Assembly (NCBI GenBank): GCA_035542155.1
Contig: DATKLX010000015.1
Span: forward strand, 1 to 38,886
Direction: 5' to 3'
DNA length: 38,886 bases
Source of the DNA: DATKLX01 sp035542155
Lineage (GTDB): Bacteria > Chloroflexota > Anaerolineae > Anaerolineales > Anaerolineaceae
Below, one piece after another: positions 24,662 to 32,316 of this stretch. Both the position numbers and the translations under genes were made by a program. The notes beneath the pieces were generated by a model. It was not told the origin of the DNA and ran no database searches. It was given only the letters and a program-made list of their open reading frames with translations. Within the stretch, counting starts at the first letter, position 1. Each line of letters starts with the position of its first letter.

Positions 24662-25438
24662 ATGCACATTCTGGTTACCAATGATGACGGCATTACCGCT
24701 CCCGGGCTGCTGGCGCTGGCCCAGGAGATGCGTAAGATCGGGCAGGTCAGTGTGCTGGCCCCCGACCGCAACTGGTCGGCCTCCGGACACGTCAAGACCC
24801 TGGACCGGCCGCTGCGTGTGCGCGAAACCCTCCTGGCCGACGGCACCCCGGCATTCACCTCGGACGGGGCCCCATCCGACTGCGTTGCCCTCGCCTTGCT
24901 GGGTCTCTTCTCCGAAAAGATCGACATGGTCGTCTCGGGGATCAACCCCAACGGCAACTTCGGCCACGACGTGACCTACTCTGGCACGGTCACCGCGGCG
25001 ATGGAAGGCGCGATCGCCGGGCTGCCGTCTATCGCGGTCTCGGTCGAGCCCAATGAGCCGGTGATCGGACCGCTGGATTACGGCCCTACGGCGCGGATCG
25101 CGCGCCGGGTGGCCGAGCAGGTCATCGCCCACGGGCTTCCCGAGCGGACCCTGCTCAACGTCAACGTGCCCTACCTGCCCGAAGACCAGATCCGTGGGAT
25201 CCTGGTCACGCGCATGGGCCTGCGCATCTACCGGGACCTGCTGGTGCGGCGCGAGGACCCACGCGGGCGGCCGTATTACTGGATCGGCGGCGAGGCCCCC
25301 ACGGGCGTGCCCGACGAAGGCACCGATTTCGGGGCCTTTTCGCGCGGCTACGTCTCGGTCACCCCGCTCCAGCTAGATTTAACCTCGTATACCGCGCTGG
25401 AAGCGATGGAATCGTGGGATTGGGGAGAAAGAGCTTGA
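24662..25438 (+). CDS. surE: 5'/3'-nucleotidase SurE
   Basis: Metal-dependent phosphatase that removes phosphate from nucleoside monophosphates. It starts MHILVTNDDGI with the metal-binding Asp8 and Asp9, then APDRNWSASGH (metal-ligand serine), SGINPNGNFGHDVTYSGTVTAAMEG (ligand Asn) and a C-terminal GTDFGAFSRGYVSVTPL. All are diagnostic for SurE. Its 258 residues are normal length. ACAGG sits directly before the ATG, closer than ideal, so translation may depend on coupling with add just upstream. Together add and surE would turn AMP into adenosine and then inosine (inference). Confidence 0.93.
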   Translation: MHILVTNDDGITAPGLLALAQEMRKIGQVSVLAPDRNWSASGHVKTLDRPLRVRETLLADGTPAFTSDGAPSDCVALALLGLFSEKIDMVVSGINPNGNFGHDVTYSGTVTAAMEGAIAGLPSIAVSVEPNEPVIGPLDYGPTARIARRVAEQVIAHGLPERTLLNVNVPYLPEDQIRGILVTRMGLRIYRDLLVRREDPRGRPYYWIGGEAPTGVPDEGTDFGAFSRGYVSVTPLQLDLTSYTALEAMESWDWGERA

Positions 25439-25470
25439 ACCGCGAAGACGCGAAGACACAGGAGTATTGA

Positions 25471-25560
25471 GAAGCCATCCTCGAGCGCCCCGTTCAGGTC
25501 GCGATGCTCGAAACAGCCATCTCCGGCTCCAGCGAGTGCGGCTTTCTGATCTATCTTTGA
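25471..25560 (+). pseudogene. Short coding-like remnant in the surE-dinB gap
   Basis: A 29-codon open stretch with no start codon, bounded by TGA at 25468 and 25558, encodes EAILERPVQVAMLE followed by SGSSECGFLIYL. The Cys-x-Phe ending resembles C-termini of small regulator or hydrolase domains. It looks like the last piece of a decayed gene, but the match is only by eye. Confidence 0.25.
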
Positions 25561-25582
25561 TCTGGCTATCGGGGGGATGGGC

Positions 25583-25612
25583 TTGCCCGGCTCCAGCGGA
25601 TTGTGCTAAGAT
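25583..25612 (+). promoter_or_regulatory. Candidate promoter of the DinB-fold gene
   Basis: TTGCCC (25583-25588), an 18-bp spacer and TGCTAAGAT giving an extended -10 with TAAGAT at 25607-25612. The leader to the ATG would be about 57 bases. Match is moderate. Confidence 0.35.
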
Positions 25613-25675
25613 TTATTAGAGTTGTTGTCTTTTGCCAGTTCGCTCTTTTGCTAGATTTGAAACAGGCAGGTACGT

Positions 25676-26185
25676 ATGCCCCATCCCCTCGTCACCCAGT
25701 TGCGCTTTACGCGCAGCGAGTTTGTGCGCGTCCTGACCGGCGTGAGCCCGGAAGACGCAGTCTACCGGGCAGAGCCGGTGAACAGCATTAGCTGGATCGT
25801 CGGCCATCTGGCCAACCAGGAACAGCGCTACTGGCTGCAGCGCGCCCAGCAGGGTAAGCTGCTCTACCCTGAGCTGAACGACCAGGTTGGCACCGGCAAA
25901 CCAGCCAGCACGCCTCCGATCGAAAAGATGTGGGCCGTCTGGCGCGAGATCACCCTGGCCGCCGACCCCTACCTGGATACGCTGACCTCGCAGACCATCG
26001 AAACCTGTTTTGAATGGCAGGGGAAACCGGCCACGGAAAACATCGGCACGCTGCTGCTGCGTAACATCTATCACTACTGGTACCACCTGGGCGAAGCCTG
26101 CGCCATCCTCCAGACCCTCGGAAGGCAGAACATCCCTGAGATCGTGGGCAGCATGGCCGCCTGGCAGTTCAAGATGGAGGAGTAA
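25676..26185 (+). CDS. DinB-superfamily protein
   Basis: A 169-residue four-helix-bundle protein of the DinB/YfiT type. The three histidines expected to bind a divalent metal are visible: His44 (IVGHLANQEQRYW), His133 and His137 (NIYHYWYHLGE). Proteins of this fold include thiol transferases and damage-inducible proteins, but most have no known substrate, so no reaction is assigned. The ATG at 25676 has a weak AGG about 8 bases upstream. The gene ends with a 17-base tail-to-tail overlap of the GHMP-like fragment on the opposite strand. Confidence 0.8.
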   Translation: MPHPLVTQLRFTRSEFVRVLTGVSPEDAVYRAEPVNSISWIVGHLANQEQRYWLQRAQQGKLLYPELNDQVGTGKPASTPPIEKMWAVWREITLAADPYLDTLTSQTIETCFEWQGKPATENIGTLLLRNIYHYWYHLGEACAILQTLGRQNIPEIVGSMAAWQFKMEE

Positions 26186-26408
26186 ATTCCTGATTCCAGA
26201 CGCGCAGGCCGGTGCGGCTGAGATCGATGGGGATATTGCGATAGGGGCGGTCCTGCTCGATCAGCCGCGCCGCGTCCGAACCGACCAGGGCGGGATGCAG
26301 CCGGCGCTGCGCCTCGGTGTTGGCAACCATCGCTGCGCCCAATCGAGCGAAATCGCCCGCGCAGAGGGCATCCTGGGACTGGCTGGCGATGAGACGCAAA
26401 TCGGCCAA
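26169..26408 (-). pseudogene. GHMP-kinase-like C-terminal fragment
   Basis: Seventy-nine codons from TTG 26408. Residues 1-48 (ADLRLIASQSQDALCAGDF, then LGAAMVANTEAQ and LHPALV) resemble the C-terminal helical domain of GHMP small-molecule kinases. The end (IPIDLSRTGLRVW) resembles the last residues of such proteins. The part that normally lies between them, with the Gly-rich substrate loop, is missing, and the kinase N-terminal domain is absent. The frame continues a little upstream into the end of the histidine kinase gene without a start codon. Most likely a decayed and internally deleted gene. A short independent protein cannot be excluded. Confidence 0.45.
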
Positions 26409-26418
26409 CTGGCGGCAT

Positions 26419-27810
26419 TCAGCCCTCGCCAGGATTGGCCACCGGCAGGCGGACGATAAAGCGGGTGCGACCGGGTTCGGATTGAACTTCGATCGTCCCG
26501 TTGTGCTGGTGGACGATGCGATACGTGATATCCAGCCCCAGGCCGGTCCCCACGCCGATCTCCTTGGTGGTGAAGAATGGCTCGAAGAGATGCTCGAGCA
26601 CCTCCGGCGGGATTCCTGGACCGCTGTCGGTCACCTCGACCATCACATAGCTGTTCTCGCAGCGCGTAATCAGGCGGATCTCCCCCTTACCGCCGGTGGC
26701 GTCGATGGCATTGTCGATCAGGTTGGTCCACACCTGGTTCAGGTCGCTGCCATGGGCCTGGATCTGCGGCAGATTGGGGTCGTACTCGCGGACCAGGGTC
26801 ACTCCATGCAGCTTATGGCCCAGCACGATGAGAGTATTCTCCAGCCCTTTATGCACATCCACGGCCTGGAGTGGGGTCTGATCCATGTACGTGTATTCTT
26901 TGATTGATCGGACCAGCTCAGAGATGCGCCGGGTGCTCTCCTCGATCTCGACCAGCATCTGGCTGGCGCAGAGGGTCTCCTCGATCCAGGCGAGGACCTC
27001 GGGTTGGGAGGCGGTTGGCGGGAGGCCCACCAGCAGGCTATCGAGCTCGGCGGGCTGCACGCGCGCGGCGGCGAAGGTCGCCGCGGCTTTCCAGGTCTTT
27101 TCGACGCCTCGCCCGGCGAGCCAGCGGCCCAGCTCTTCCTCGCGATCGGCGCGCTCGAGGGGCAGCAGCGGACCGGCAAATTTGGCCCGCTCCTGGGCTT
27201 CCTGCTGGAAGACCAGCAGGCGCTCGAGCAGGTCGGCGGGCAGGCACTGGCGGTTCAGGCGCACCGCGCTGGCCTGCAGCTCGGGGAGCAGCTCGCGCAG
27301 CGATTTGGCCGCCCGCCCCGAGGCGGCCGAGGGGTTGTTCAGCTCGTGAGCCAGCCCGGCGGAGAGCTTACCCATCGCGGCCAGCTTTTCCTGTTGTTTG
27401 AGGTTGTTAGCCAGCCCAAACGCCCGCTCGGCGGCTGTCTGGAAAACCCGCCTGGCGAGCATCGGGCAGTTTGCGAACAGCTCGCGGAATGCTTTCTGGT
27501 CGAGGACCAGCAGGCGGCTGGGTAGAATCGCCCGCGCGGTGAAGATCGAGGGCTCATCGAGCAGCAGGGAGATCTCGCCGCCCATCACCCCGACCGGGGT
27601 AGTGCCCAGGACGCTTTCTTTGCCGTCCTTCTCCCGGCGGATGATCTGCAGTTCGCCCTGCAGGACGATGTAATATTCCCCCGGCGGGTCGCCCTCACGG
27701 ACGAAGATGTCCCCTGCTGACAGGTCCTGGGGGCGGCTGTGTGCCAGCAGCCATTCCAGCTCGGTCTCGGGCAGGTCCTGGATCAACGGGTTTTTCTTGA
27801 GCTCCTCCAT
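26419..27810 (-). CDS. cNMP-binding-domain sensor histidine kinase
   Basis: A 463-residue soluble signalling kinase. An N-terminal cyclic-nucleotide-binding/Crp-like beta barrel spans about 8-125 (FVREGDPPGEYYIVLQGEL, then GEISLLLDEPS). It is followed by the H-box with phospho-acceptor His155 (GKLSAGLAHELNNP) and a long helical region. The C-terminal HATPase domain has an N-box (NLIDNAIDA), G1 (DSGPGIP) and G2 (GVGTGLGLDI). There is no membrane segment, so the signal is probably intracellular. Start is ATG 27810, behind GGTGAGAGG and at the domain boundary; the open frame to 27897 would overlap the divergent yitT-like gene. No response regulator gene is adjacent, so its partner is unknown. 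The -10 region is shared back-to-back with that gene. Confidence 0.88.
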   Translation of the reverse strand: MEELKKNPLIQDLPETELEWLLAHSRPQDLSAGDIFVREGDPPGEYYIVLQGELQIIRREKDGKESVLGTTPVGVMGGEISLLLDEPSIFTARAILPSRLLVLDQKAFRELFANCPMLARRVFQTAAERAFGLANNLKQQEKLAAMGKLSAGLAHELNNPSAASGRAAKSLRELLPELQASAVRLNRQCLPADLLERLLVFQQEAQERAKFAGPLLPLERADREEELGRWLAGRGVEKTWKAAATFAAARVQPAELDSLLVGLPPTASQPEVLAWIEETLCASQMLVEIEESTRRISELVRSIKEYTYMDQTPLQAVDVHKGLENTLIVLGHKLHGVTLVREYDPNLPQIQAHGSDLNQVWTNLIDNAIDATGGKGEIRLITRCENSYVMVEVTDSGPGIPPEVLEHLFEPFFTTKEIGVGTGLGLDITYRIVHQHNGTIEVQSEPGRTRFIVRLPVANPGEG

Positions 27811-27824
27811 ATGCCTCTCACCAA

Positions 27825-27833
27825 TATTATAAT
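27825..27833. promoter_or_regulatory. Overlapping divergent -10 boxes
   Basis: The palindromic patch TATTATAAT carries TATAAT on the plus strand (27828-27833) and TATAAT on the minus strand (27826-27831). It lies in the 62-base gap between the histidine kinase and yitT-like genes, which are read outward. Neither has a clear -35. A single site probably serves both, making their transcription mutually exclusive (inference). Confidence 0.4.
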
Positions 27834-27872
27834 ATCCTCCACCCGACTTCTCGCAGGAAAAGGCAGCCTCCC

Positions 27873-28790
27873 GTGTCTCAAACCTCCCCCAGCCCAACTC
27901 AAAGCCTGACGCAGCTCAGCTCGGTCCTGGATATTTCCTGGAAGACTGGCCGTGATTACGGATATATTTTCATTGGCAGCCTGATCCAGGCGCTCGCCAT
28001 GCGTCTGTTTCTGATACCCGCCAATATCGTCAGCGGTGGGATCAGCGGTCTGGCGCAGTTGATCAATCATTACACCCACTGGCCGATCGGCCTGATGGTT
28101 TTCATTGGCAACGTGCCTCTCTTCATACTTGGCTGGCGCTTTCTGGGCGGTCCGCGCTTTGCCCTGCGCACCGCTTTCGCCGTCGCTTCTTTTTCTCTCC
28201 TAACGGATAATCTCGCCCCATACCTTCCAGCCAACGGAGTGACCAGCGACCTGGTCTTGAACAGCCTGTACGGAGGGGTGCTGCTGGGGGTCGGGTTGGG
28301 ACTGGTCTACCGCGGGCGGGGGACCAGCGGTGGGAGTGATATCCTCGGCCGGATCCTCAACGACCGTCTGCACGTCCCCCTCTCCCAGGCCTACCTGGTC
28401 GTGGACGGCCTGGTGGTCCTTGGGGCGGGTTTCGTCTTCGGTTGGGACCGGGCGCTCTACGGGCTGGTGATGATCTATGTCAGCGGGATCACGGCAGAGA
28501 TGACTTCGGAGGGGACCGACGTTTTCCGTACGGCTTTAATTATCACCAACGAGGCTGAGAAAGTATCCCGGCGTATCCTGGATGACATGGAGCGCGGGGT
28601 GACTGTTCTGCCCGGCGTCGGCGGCTATACCGGCGCGGACCGTCCGGTGCTCCTCTGCGTCATCTCCCGGGCGGAGGTCAACGTGCTGAAGGCCCTGGTC
28701 CGCGAGGTCGATCCAAATGCGTTTATGGTCATCGGTCACGCCCAGGAGGCGCTGGGAGAAGGCTTTCACCCGCTGAAAAAGGGCGGCTAA
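27873..28790 (+). CDS. YitT-family membrane protein
   Basis: A 305-residue integral membrane protein. Residues about 28-200 contain five to six hydrophobic helices with the family's PANIVSGGISGLAQLIN and GRGTSGGSDILGRIL loops (DUF161). Residues about 215-300 form the cytoplasmic DUF2179 domain (FRTALIITNEAEKVSRRIL, then RGVTVLPGVGGYTG and MVIGHAQEALGEGF). YitT proteins are widespread; transport or regulation is suspected but no substrate is established. Start is GTG 27873 with AGGAAAAGG about 9 bases upstream. It is the last gene before the gat promoter. Confidence 0.88.
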   Translation: MSQTSPSPTQSLTQLSSVLDISWKTGRDYGYIFIGSLIQALAMRLFLIPANIVSGGISGLAQLINHYTHWPIGLMVFIGNVPLFILGWRFLGGPRFALRTAFAVASFSLLTDNLAPYLPANGVTSDLVLNSLYGGVLLGVGLGLVYRGRGTSGGSDILGRILNDRLHVPLSQAYLVVDGLVVLGAGFVFGWDRALYGLVMIYVSGITAEMTSEGTDVFRTALIITNEAEKVSRRILDDMERGVTVLPGVGGYTGADRPVLLCVISRAEVNVLKALVREVDPNAFMVIGHAQEALGEGFHPLKKGG

Positions 28791-28804
28791 AGGGCGCGCC
28801 TGCC

Positions 28805-28832
28805 TTGACAGGCCAATAAAGTAAACTATACT
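28805..28832 (+). promoter_or_regulatory. Promoter of the gat cluster
   Basis: TTGACA (28805-28810), a 16-bp spacer and TATACT (28827-28832). Transcription would start near 28839, 33 bases before the gatC ATG, which has AAGGA upstream. The best sigma-70-type match in the window after padR. Confidence 0.65.
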
Positions 28833-28871
28833 CACAGGGGTCGGTAGGCTGGATTACCCAAAAGGAACGAG

Positions 28872-29192
28872 ATGAGCGACTTGATCACACCCGAATTGTT
28901 CGATCACCTGGTCAGCCTGGCCGCACTGGAGCTCGATGCCGACGAGGCCGAGTACCTGCGCGGGCAACTGAACAACCAGTTGAAGGTCATCCAGGAGCTG
29001 CGAGAAATTCCGATCCCTGAGGACGTGCAACCGGCGGCTCACGGCGTGCCGTTTCCCCCCCAGATTAGCCCAAAACCCCGCACCGATAGCTGGATCCCTT
29101 ACCAGCAGCCGGAGGAAATCCTGGCCCAGGCGCCCCAGGTGGAGGACCGGTATATCGTCGTCCCGGATATCCCTCACACGGAACTGGAATGA
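28872..29192 (+). CDS. gatC: Asp/Glu-tRNA amidotransferase subunit C
   Basis: Small subunit that wraps around GatA and helps assemble GatCAB. The 106 residues start with the family helix pair (TPELFDHLVSLAALEL, then EAEYLRGQLNNQLKVIQELREI). The middle belt LxEIPIPEDVQP is typical, as is a C-terminal region that normally ends near the GatA active site. It is slightly longer than the usual 95 or so residues. AAGGA precedes the ATG. The stop overlaps the gatA start by four bases (ATGA), so the two are translationally coupled. Confidence 0.92.
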   Translation: MSDLITPELFDHLVSLAALELDADEAEYLRGQLNNQLKVIQELREIPIPEDVQPAAHGVPFPPQISPKPRTDSWIPYQQPEEILAQAPQVEDRYIVVPDIPHTELE

Positions 29193-30790
29193 CCATGGAT
29201 CTATGCGGCTTTTCTGCGTATGAAATCAGCGCGCTGATTCACAGGCGAGAGATCAGCGCGGTCGAAGTCCTGGAAGCGGCGCTGCGCCGGGTCGAAGCAG
29301 TGGATGGGCGACCGGGCAGCATCGAGCCGGGAGAGCTGACGCTCGAGGACCTGCAAAAGGTCCATGCCCTGATCAACCTCACCGCGAATCGCGCTCGCGC
29401 TCGAGCTGAGACGGTCGATCAAATGCTGGCGGCCGGGGAAGATCCTGGTCCCCTGGCAGGGGTACCGTTCACGGTGAAGGATATCTTCTGCGTCAGGGGC
29501 ACTCCCTCGACGGCGGGCTCGCGCATCCTGGCCAACTTCTGCGCGCCGTACACCGCTACCCCGGTGGAACGAATGGAAGCGGCGGGGGCGGTGATGCTGG
29601 GCAAGGTCAACATGGATGAGTTCGCGTTCGGCTCCTCCTGCGAGTCCTCTGCCTTTCAGCCCAGCCCGCGTAACCCCTGGAAGCTGGACCGCGTCCCCGG
29701 CGGTTCCTCGGGCGGCAGCACTGCCTCCGTAGCGGCCGGCGAAGCCCCTCTTTCGCTGGGCACCGATACCGCCGGATCCATCCGCCAACCCGCGGCCTTC
29801 TGCGGCGTGGTGGGGGTCAAGCCGACTTATGGCCGGGTCTCGCGCTACGGGCTGATCGCCTTTGCTTCTTCGCTGGACTGCCCCGGGCCGGTCGCGCGCA
29901 ACGTGACCGACGCGGCCCTGGCCTTGAAGATGATCGCCGGCCCTGATCCTCACGACGGTAGCGCCGCGGTCCTGCCCGTCCCAGATTATCTCGCCGCGTT
30001 GGAAGAAAGCATCCGCGGGATGCGCATTGGCCTCTCCCCCGACTATTTCCGGATCACCTACCCCGACCCACAGACCGGCGAGCTGCTCCAATTGCCGCTC
30101 CCGGCGGAGATCGAGCAGGTGGTTCGCCAGGCAGCGGAGATTTACGCCGGCCTGGGCGCGGAGATCGTCGAGGACGTTCCCATGCCCAACAACCGCCATG
30201 GCATCCCGACGTATTTCGTGATCAGCCGGGTGGAGGCTGCCTCGAACCTGCACCGTTATGATGGCGTGAAATACGGCTACCGCACCCCCGTCCAGACGGC
30301 GGACCTGGGCGAGATGTACCGCAAATCCCGCGCCTGGGGGTTTGGCAAGGAACCAAAGCTGCGTATCCTGATGGGCATGTACGTTAGCGCGGCTCAGTAC
30401 AGCCAGCAGTACTACGAGCGCGCCCTGAGGGTGCGTACGCTCATCCGGCGGGATTTCGAGCAGGTCTTCGACCCCGACGGGAAGTACCGCCTGGACGCGC
30501 TCCTCACCCCAACTACCCCGACTACGGCCTTTGCGTTTAACGCCGTCTACGGAAACTCGGTCCTCATGCAGTATGCCGACCAGCTCACCGTGGCCGCAAA
30601 CCACGCCGGCACCCCGGGAATTTCCCTGCCTGCCGGCCTCGACAGGCAGGGCCTGCCCCTGGCGATCCAGCTCCTGGGCGCAGACTTTTGCGAGGCAAAG
30701 CTGTTCCAGATCGGGCGCGCCTACGAAATGGCCACTGCCGGGGAAGATTGGCGTAAAGCGCAGCCCGCCGCGCTGCAGCCAAATTCTTAG
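29189..30790 (+). CDS. gatA: Asp/Glu-tRNA amidotransferase subunit A
   Basis: Amidase-signature subunit that releases ammonia from glutamine to convert Glu-tRNA(Gln) or Asp-tRNA(Asn) into the correct amide. The Lys-Ser-Ser triad is visible: Lys97 (FTVKDIF), Ser173 (PGGSSGGS) and nucleophile Ser197 (GTDTAGSIRQPAAFCG). The YGRVSRYGLIAFASSLD motif is specific for GatA among amidases. At 533 residues it is somewhat longer than the usual 480-490, with extra sequence around 40-55 and around 285-300 (GELLQLPLPAE). It overlaps gatC by four bases. The gene that normally would follow, gatB, is displaced by a glycosyltransferase-like gene. Confidence 0.94.
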   Translation: MTMDLCGFSAYEISALIHRREISAVEVLEAALRRVEAVDGRPGSIEPGELTLEDLQKVHALINLTANRARARAETVDQMLAAGEDPGPLAGVPFTVKDIFCVRGTPSTAGSRILANFCAPYTATPVERMEAAGAVMLGKVNMDEFAFGSSCESSAFQPSPRNPWKLDRVPGGSSGGSTASVAAGEAPLSLGTDTAGSIRQPAAFCGVVGVKPTYGRVSRYGLIAFASSLDCPGPVARNVTDAALALKMIAGPDPHDGSAAVLPVPDYLAALEESIRGMRIGLSPDYFRITYPDPQTGELLQLPLPAEIEQVVRQAAEIYAGLGAEIVEDVPMPNNRHGIPTYFVISRVEAASNLHRYDGVKYGYRTPVQTADLGEMYRKSRAWGFGKEPKLRILMGMYVSAAQYSQQYYERALRVRTLIRRDFEQVFDPDGKYRLDALLTPTTPTTAFAFNAVYGNSVLMQYADQLTVAANHAGTPGISLPAGLDRQGLPLAIQLLGADFCEAKLFQIGRAYEMATAGEDWRKAQPAALQPNS

Positions 30791-30805
30791 CGATCTCAGA
30801 GAGTA

Positions 30806-32299
30806 ATGAACAGCATCGTTCATCACCGTCGAGAGATATTTCTTCTATCCCTGGCTGTCCTGGGGCTGGCCGGAGTAGCGGTCATTCTGACTGCAACCCG
30901 TTTGGGCGCAGGATTAAGCGATGATTCTTTTGCCTATATTAAGCCGGCTCGTGATTTAATTGCGGGGCAGGGATTTACGCTTGACCCGGCATTCCCGCCC
31001 CTGCTGCCCATCCTGTTAATTGGCTTTGGCTTTCTGAAGGTGGATCCATTGGTCAGTATCCGCTTGGTCAATGCGCTGTCCTTCGGGTTGGCGGTGATCC
31101 TGTCGGGTTGGTTGGTCTATAAAGTCAGCGGGTCATATCTGTTTGGGTTATTTGGCGCATTGATCGGCCTGACTTCCGAGATCCTGATCGATGTTTTTTC
31201 CTGGGCGTTGAGTGAGCCGTTGTATTTTGTCCTGTTCCTGTCCAGTATGGCGGGGCTGGAAATCTATTTTTCAAAACAGAATATGCGATGGCTGATCCTT
31301 TCCGCTATCCTGGCAGGTTTGGCAGCCATCACTCGCTATGCAGGAATCACCCTGATTGGGGCAGGCGTCATCGTCTTGTTACTGACCAACCGGCGTTCGT
31401 GGAGCAGCCGGTTCTACCGCGTGGTCATTTTTGCGGCGATCGCAGTCCTTCCCATCTCACTTTATGTGGTGCGGAACATCATTTTTTACGCAAAACCCAT
31501 CGGATCCAGAAACTTTATCTGGCAGTTCCCCAGTATCAGCCGCATCCAGGGCACGATCGAGGGAATATTGACCTGGTTTATTCCGGGTCGCTTTGTGCAC
31601 GGCAAAGCGCTGCTCGTAGGGGGCCTGCTTGTAGGGGTCGGATTGGCGGCGCTCCTGGTGTTCCTGCTGACCCATCGCCCGACTGGATTGCGGATCATTG
31701 GGGAATCTATCCGAATGCCGATGCCATTGCTATGGATCCTGTTTATAGTCCTGAATTTCGCCTTGCTGACCGCGGGTACAGGTACCTTCGGAAGAGGAGA
31801 TCCCTTTAACAGCCGGTATTTATCGCCCTGTCTGCTGGTCACGCTAATGGCGCTGAGCTGTATCCTCGCAAAGCTTTGGTCTGATCGGCTGCGCGGCTTT
31901 CAGGCAGCGGCCATCATCGTGTGTCTGCTGATCGCGGGAGTGTATACCTACCGCTCGGTGGATTGGGTTCGCTATTTGAGCGTCGAGGGGCAGGGGTTCG
32001 CGAGTTCTCGCTGGCACATCTCGGAAACGGTCGCCTATATCCGCAATCGCCCGGATGTTCCCTTTGTTTGCACGGGCAACGTCGGTGTTTATTTCTGGAC
32101 CGGCACCTTATACCCATCGATTTCATCCTTTCCGAGCCCGGTCGAGATGCGAAATTATTTGCGCACAAACCACGGATTACTGGTGATCATCGATTCGATG
32201 CCCCCGGATTTGTATAACGTTGACGAGCAGCAACTGTTTCAGGGAATGGTCTTAAAGGAACGATTTAGTGAAGGATCGGTTTATGAAGTTCAGCCCTAA
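30806..32299 (+). CDS. GT-C-fold membrane glycosyltransferase-like protein
   Basis: A 497-residue polytopic membrane protein with about ten to eleven hydrophobic segments up to residue 390 and a soluble C-terminal domain of about 100 residues outside the membrane. The first outer loop carries Asp39-Asp40 (GLSDDSFAYIKPARDLIAGQGF), the acidic motif expected in GT39/ArnT-type transferases that use lipid-linked sugars. A role in surface glycosylation is inferred; donor and acceptor are unknown. It sits between gatA (15 bases) and gatB (17 bases) in the same direction. Its codons are visibly more AT-rich than both flanks (not computed), so it looks like an acquired insertion. Its ribosome-binding site is weak (GAGAG), consistent with read-through from the gat promoter. 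Confidence 0.72.
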   Translation: MNSIVHHRREIFLLSLAVLGLAGVAVILTATRLGAGLSDDSFAYIKPARDLIAGQGFTLDPAFPPLLPILLIGFGFLKVDPLVSIRLVNALSFGLAVILSGWLVYKVSGSYLFGLFGALIGLTSEILIDVFSWALSEPLYFVLFLSSMAGLEIYFSKQNMRWLILSAILAGLAAITRYAGITLIGAGVIVLLLTNRRSWSSRFYRVVIFAAIAVLPISLYVVRNIIFYAKPIGSRNFIWQFPSISRIQGTIEGILTWFIPGRFVHGKALLVGGLLVGVGLAALLVFLLTHRPTGLRIIGESIRMPMPLLWILFIVLNFALLTAGTGTFGRGDPFNSRYLSPCLLVTLMALSCILAKLWSDRLRGFQAAAIIVCLLIAGVYTYRSVDWVRYLSVEGQGFASSRWHISETVAYIRNRPDVPFVCTGNVGVYFWTGTLYPSISSFPSPVEMRNYLRTNHGLLVIIDSMPPDLYNVDEQQLFQGMVLKERFSEGSVYEVQP

Positions 32300-32316
32300 A
32301 TTCTGTGGAGTGGATT

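Noticed and set aside
29201..30826. 541-codon minus-strand open frame opposite gatA
   Set aside because: gatA has all catalytic residues on the plus strand; this is its shadow.
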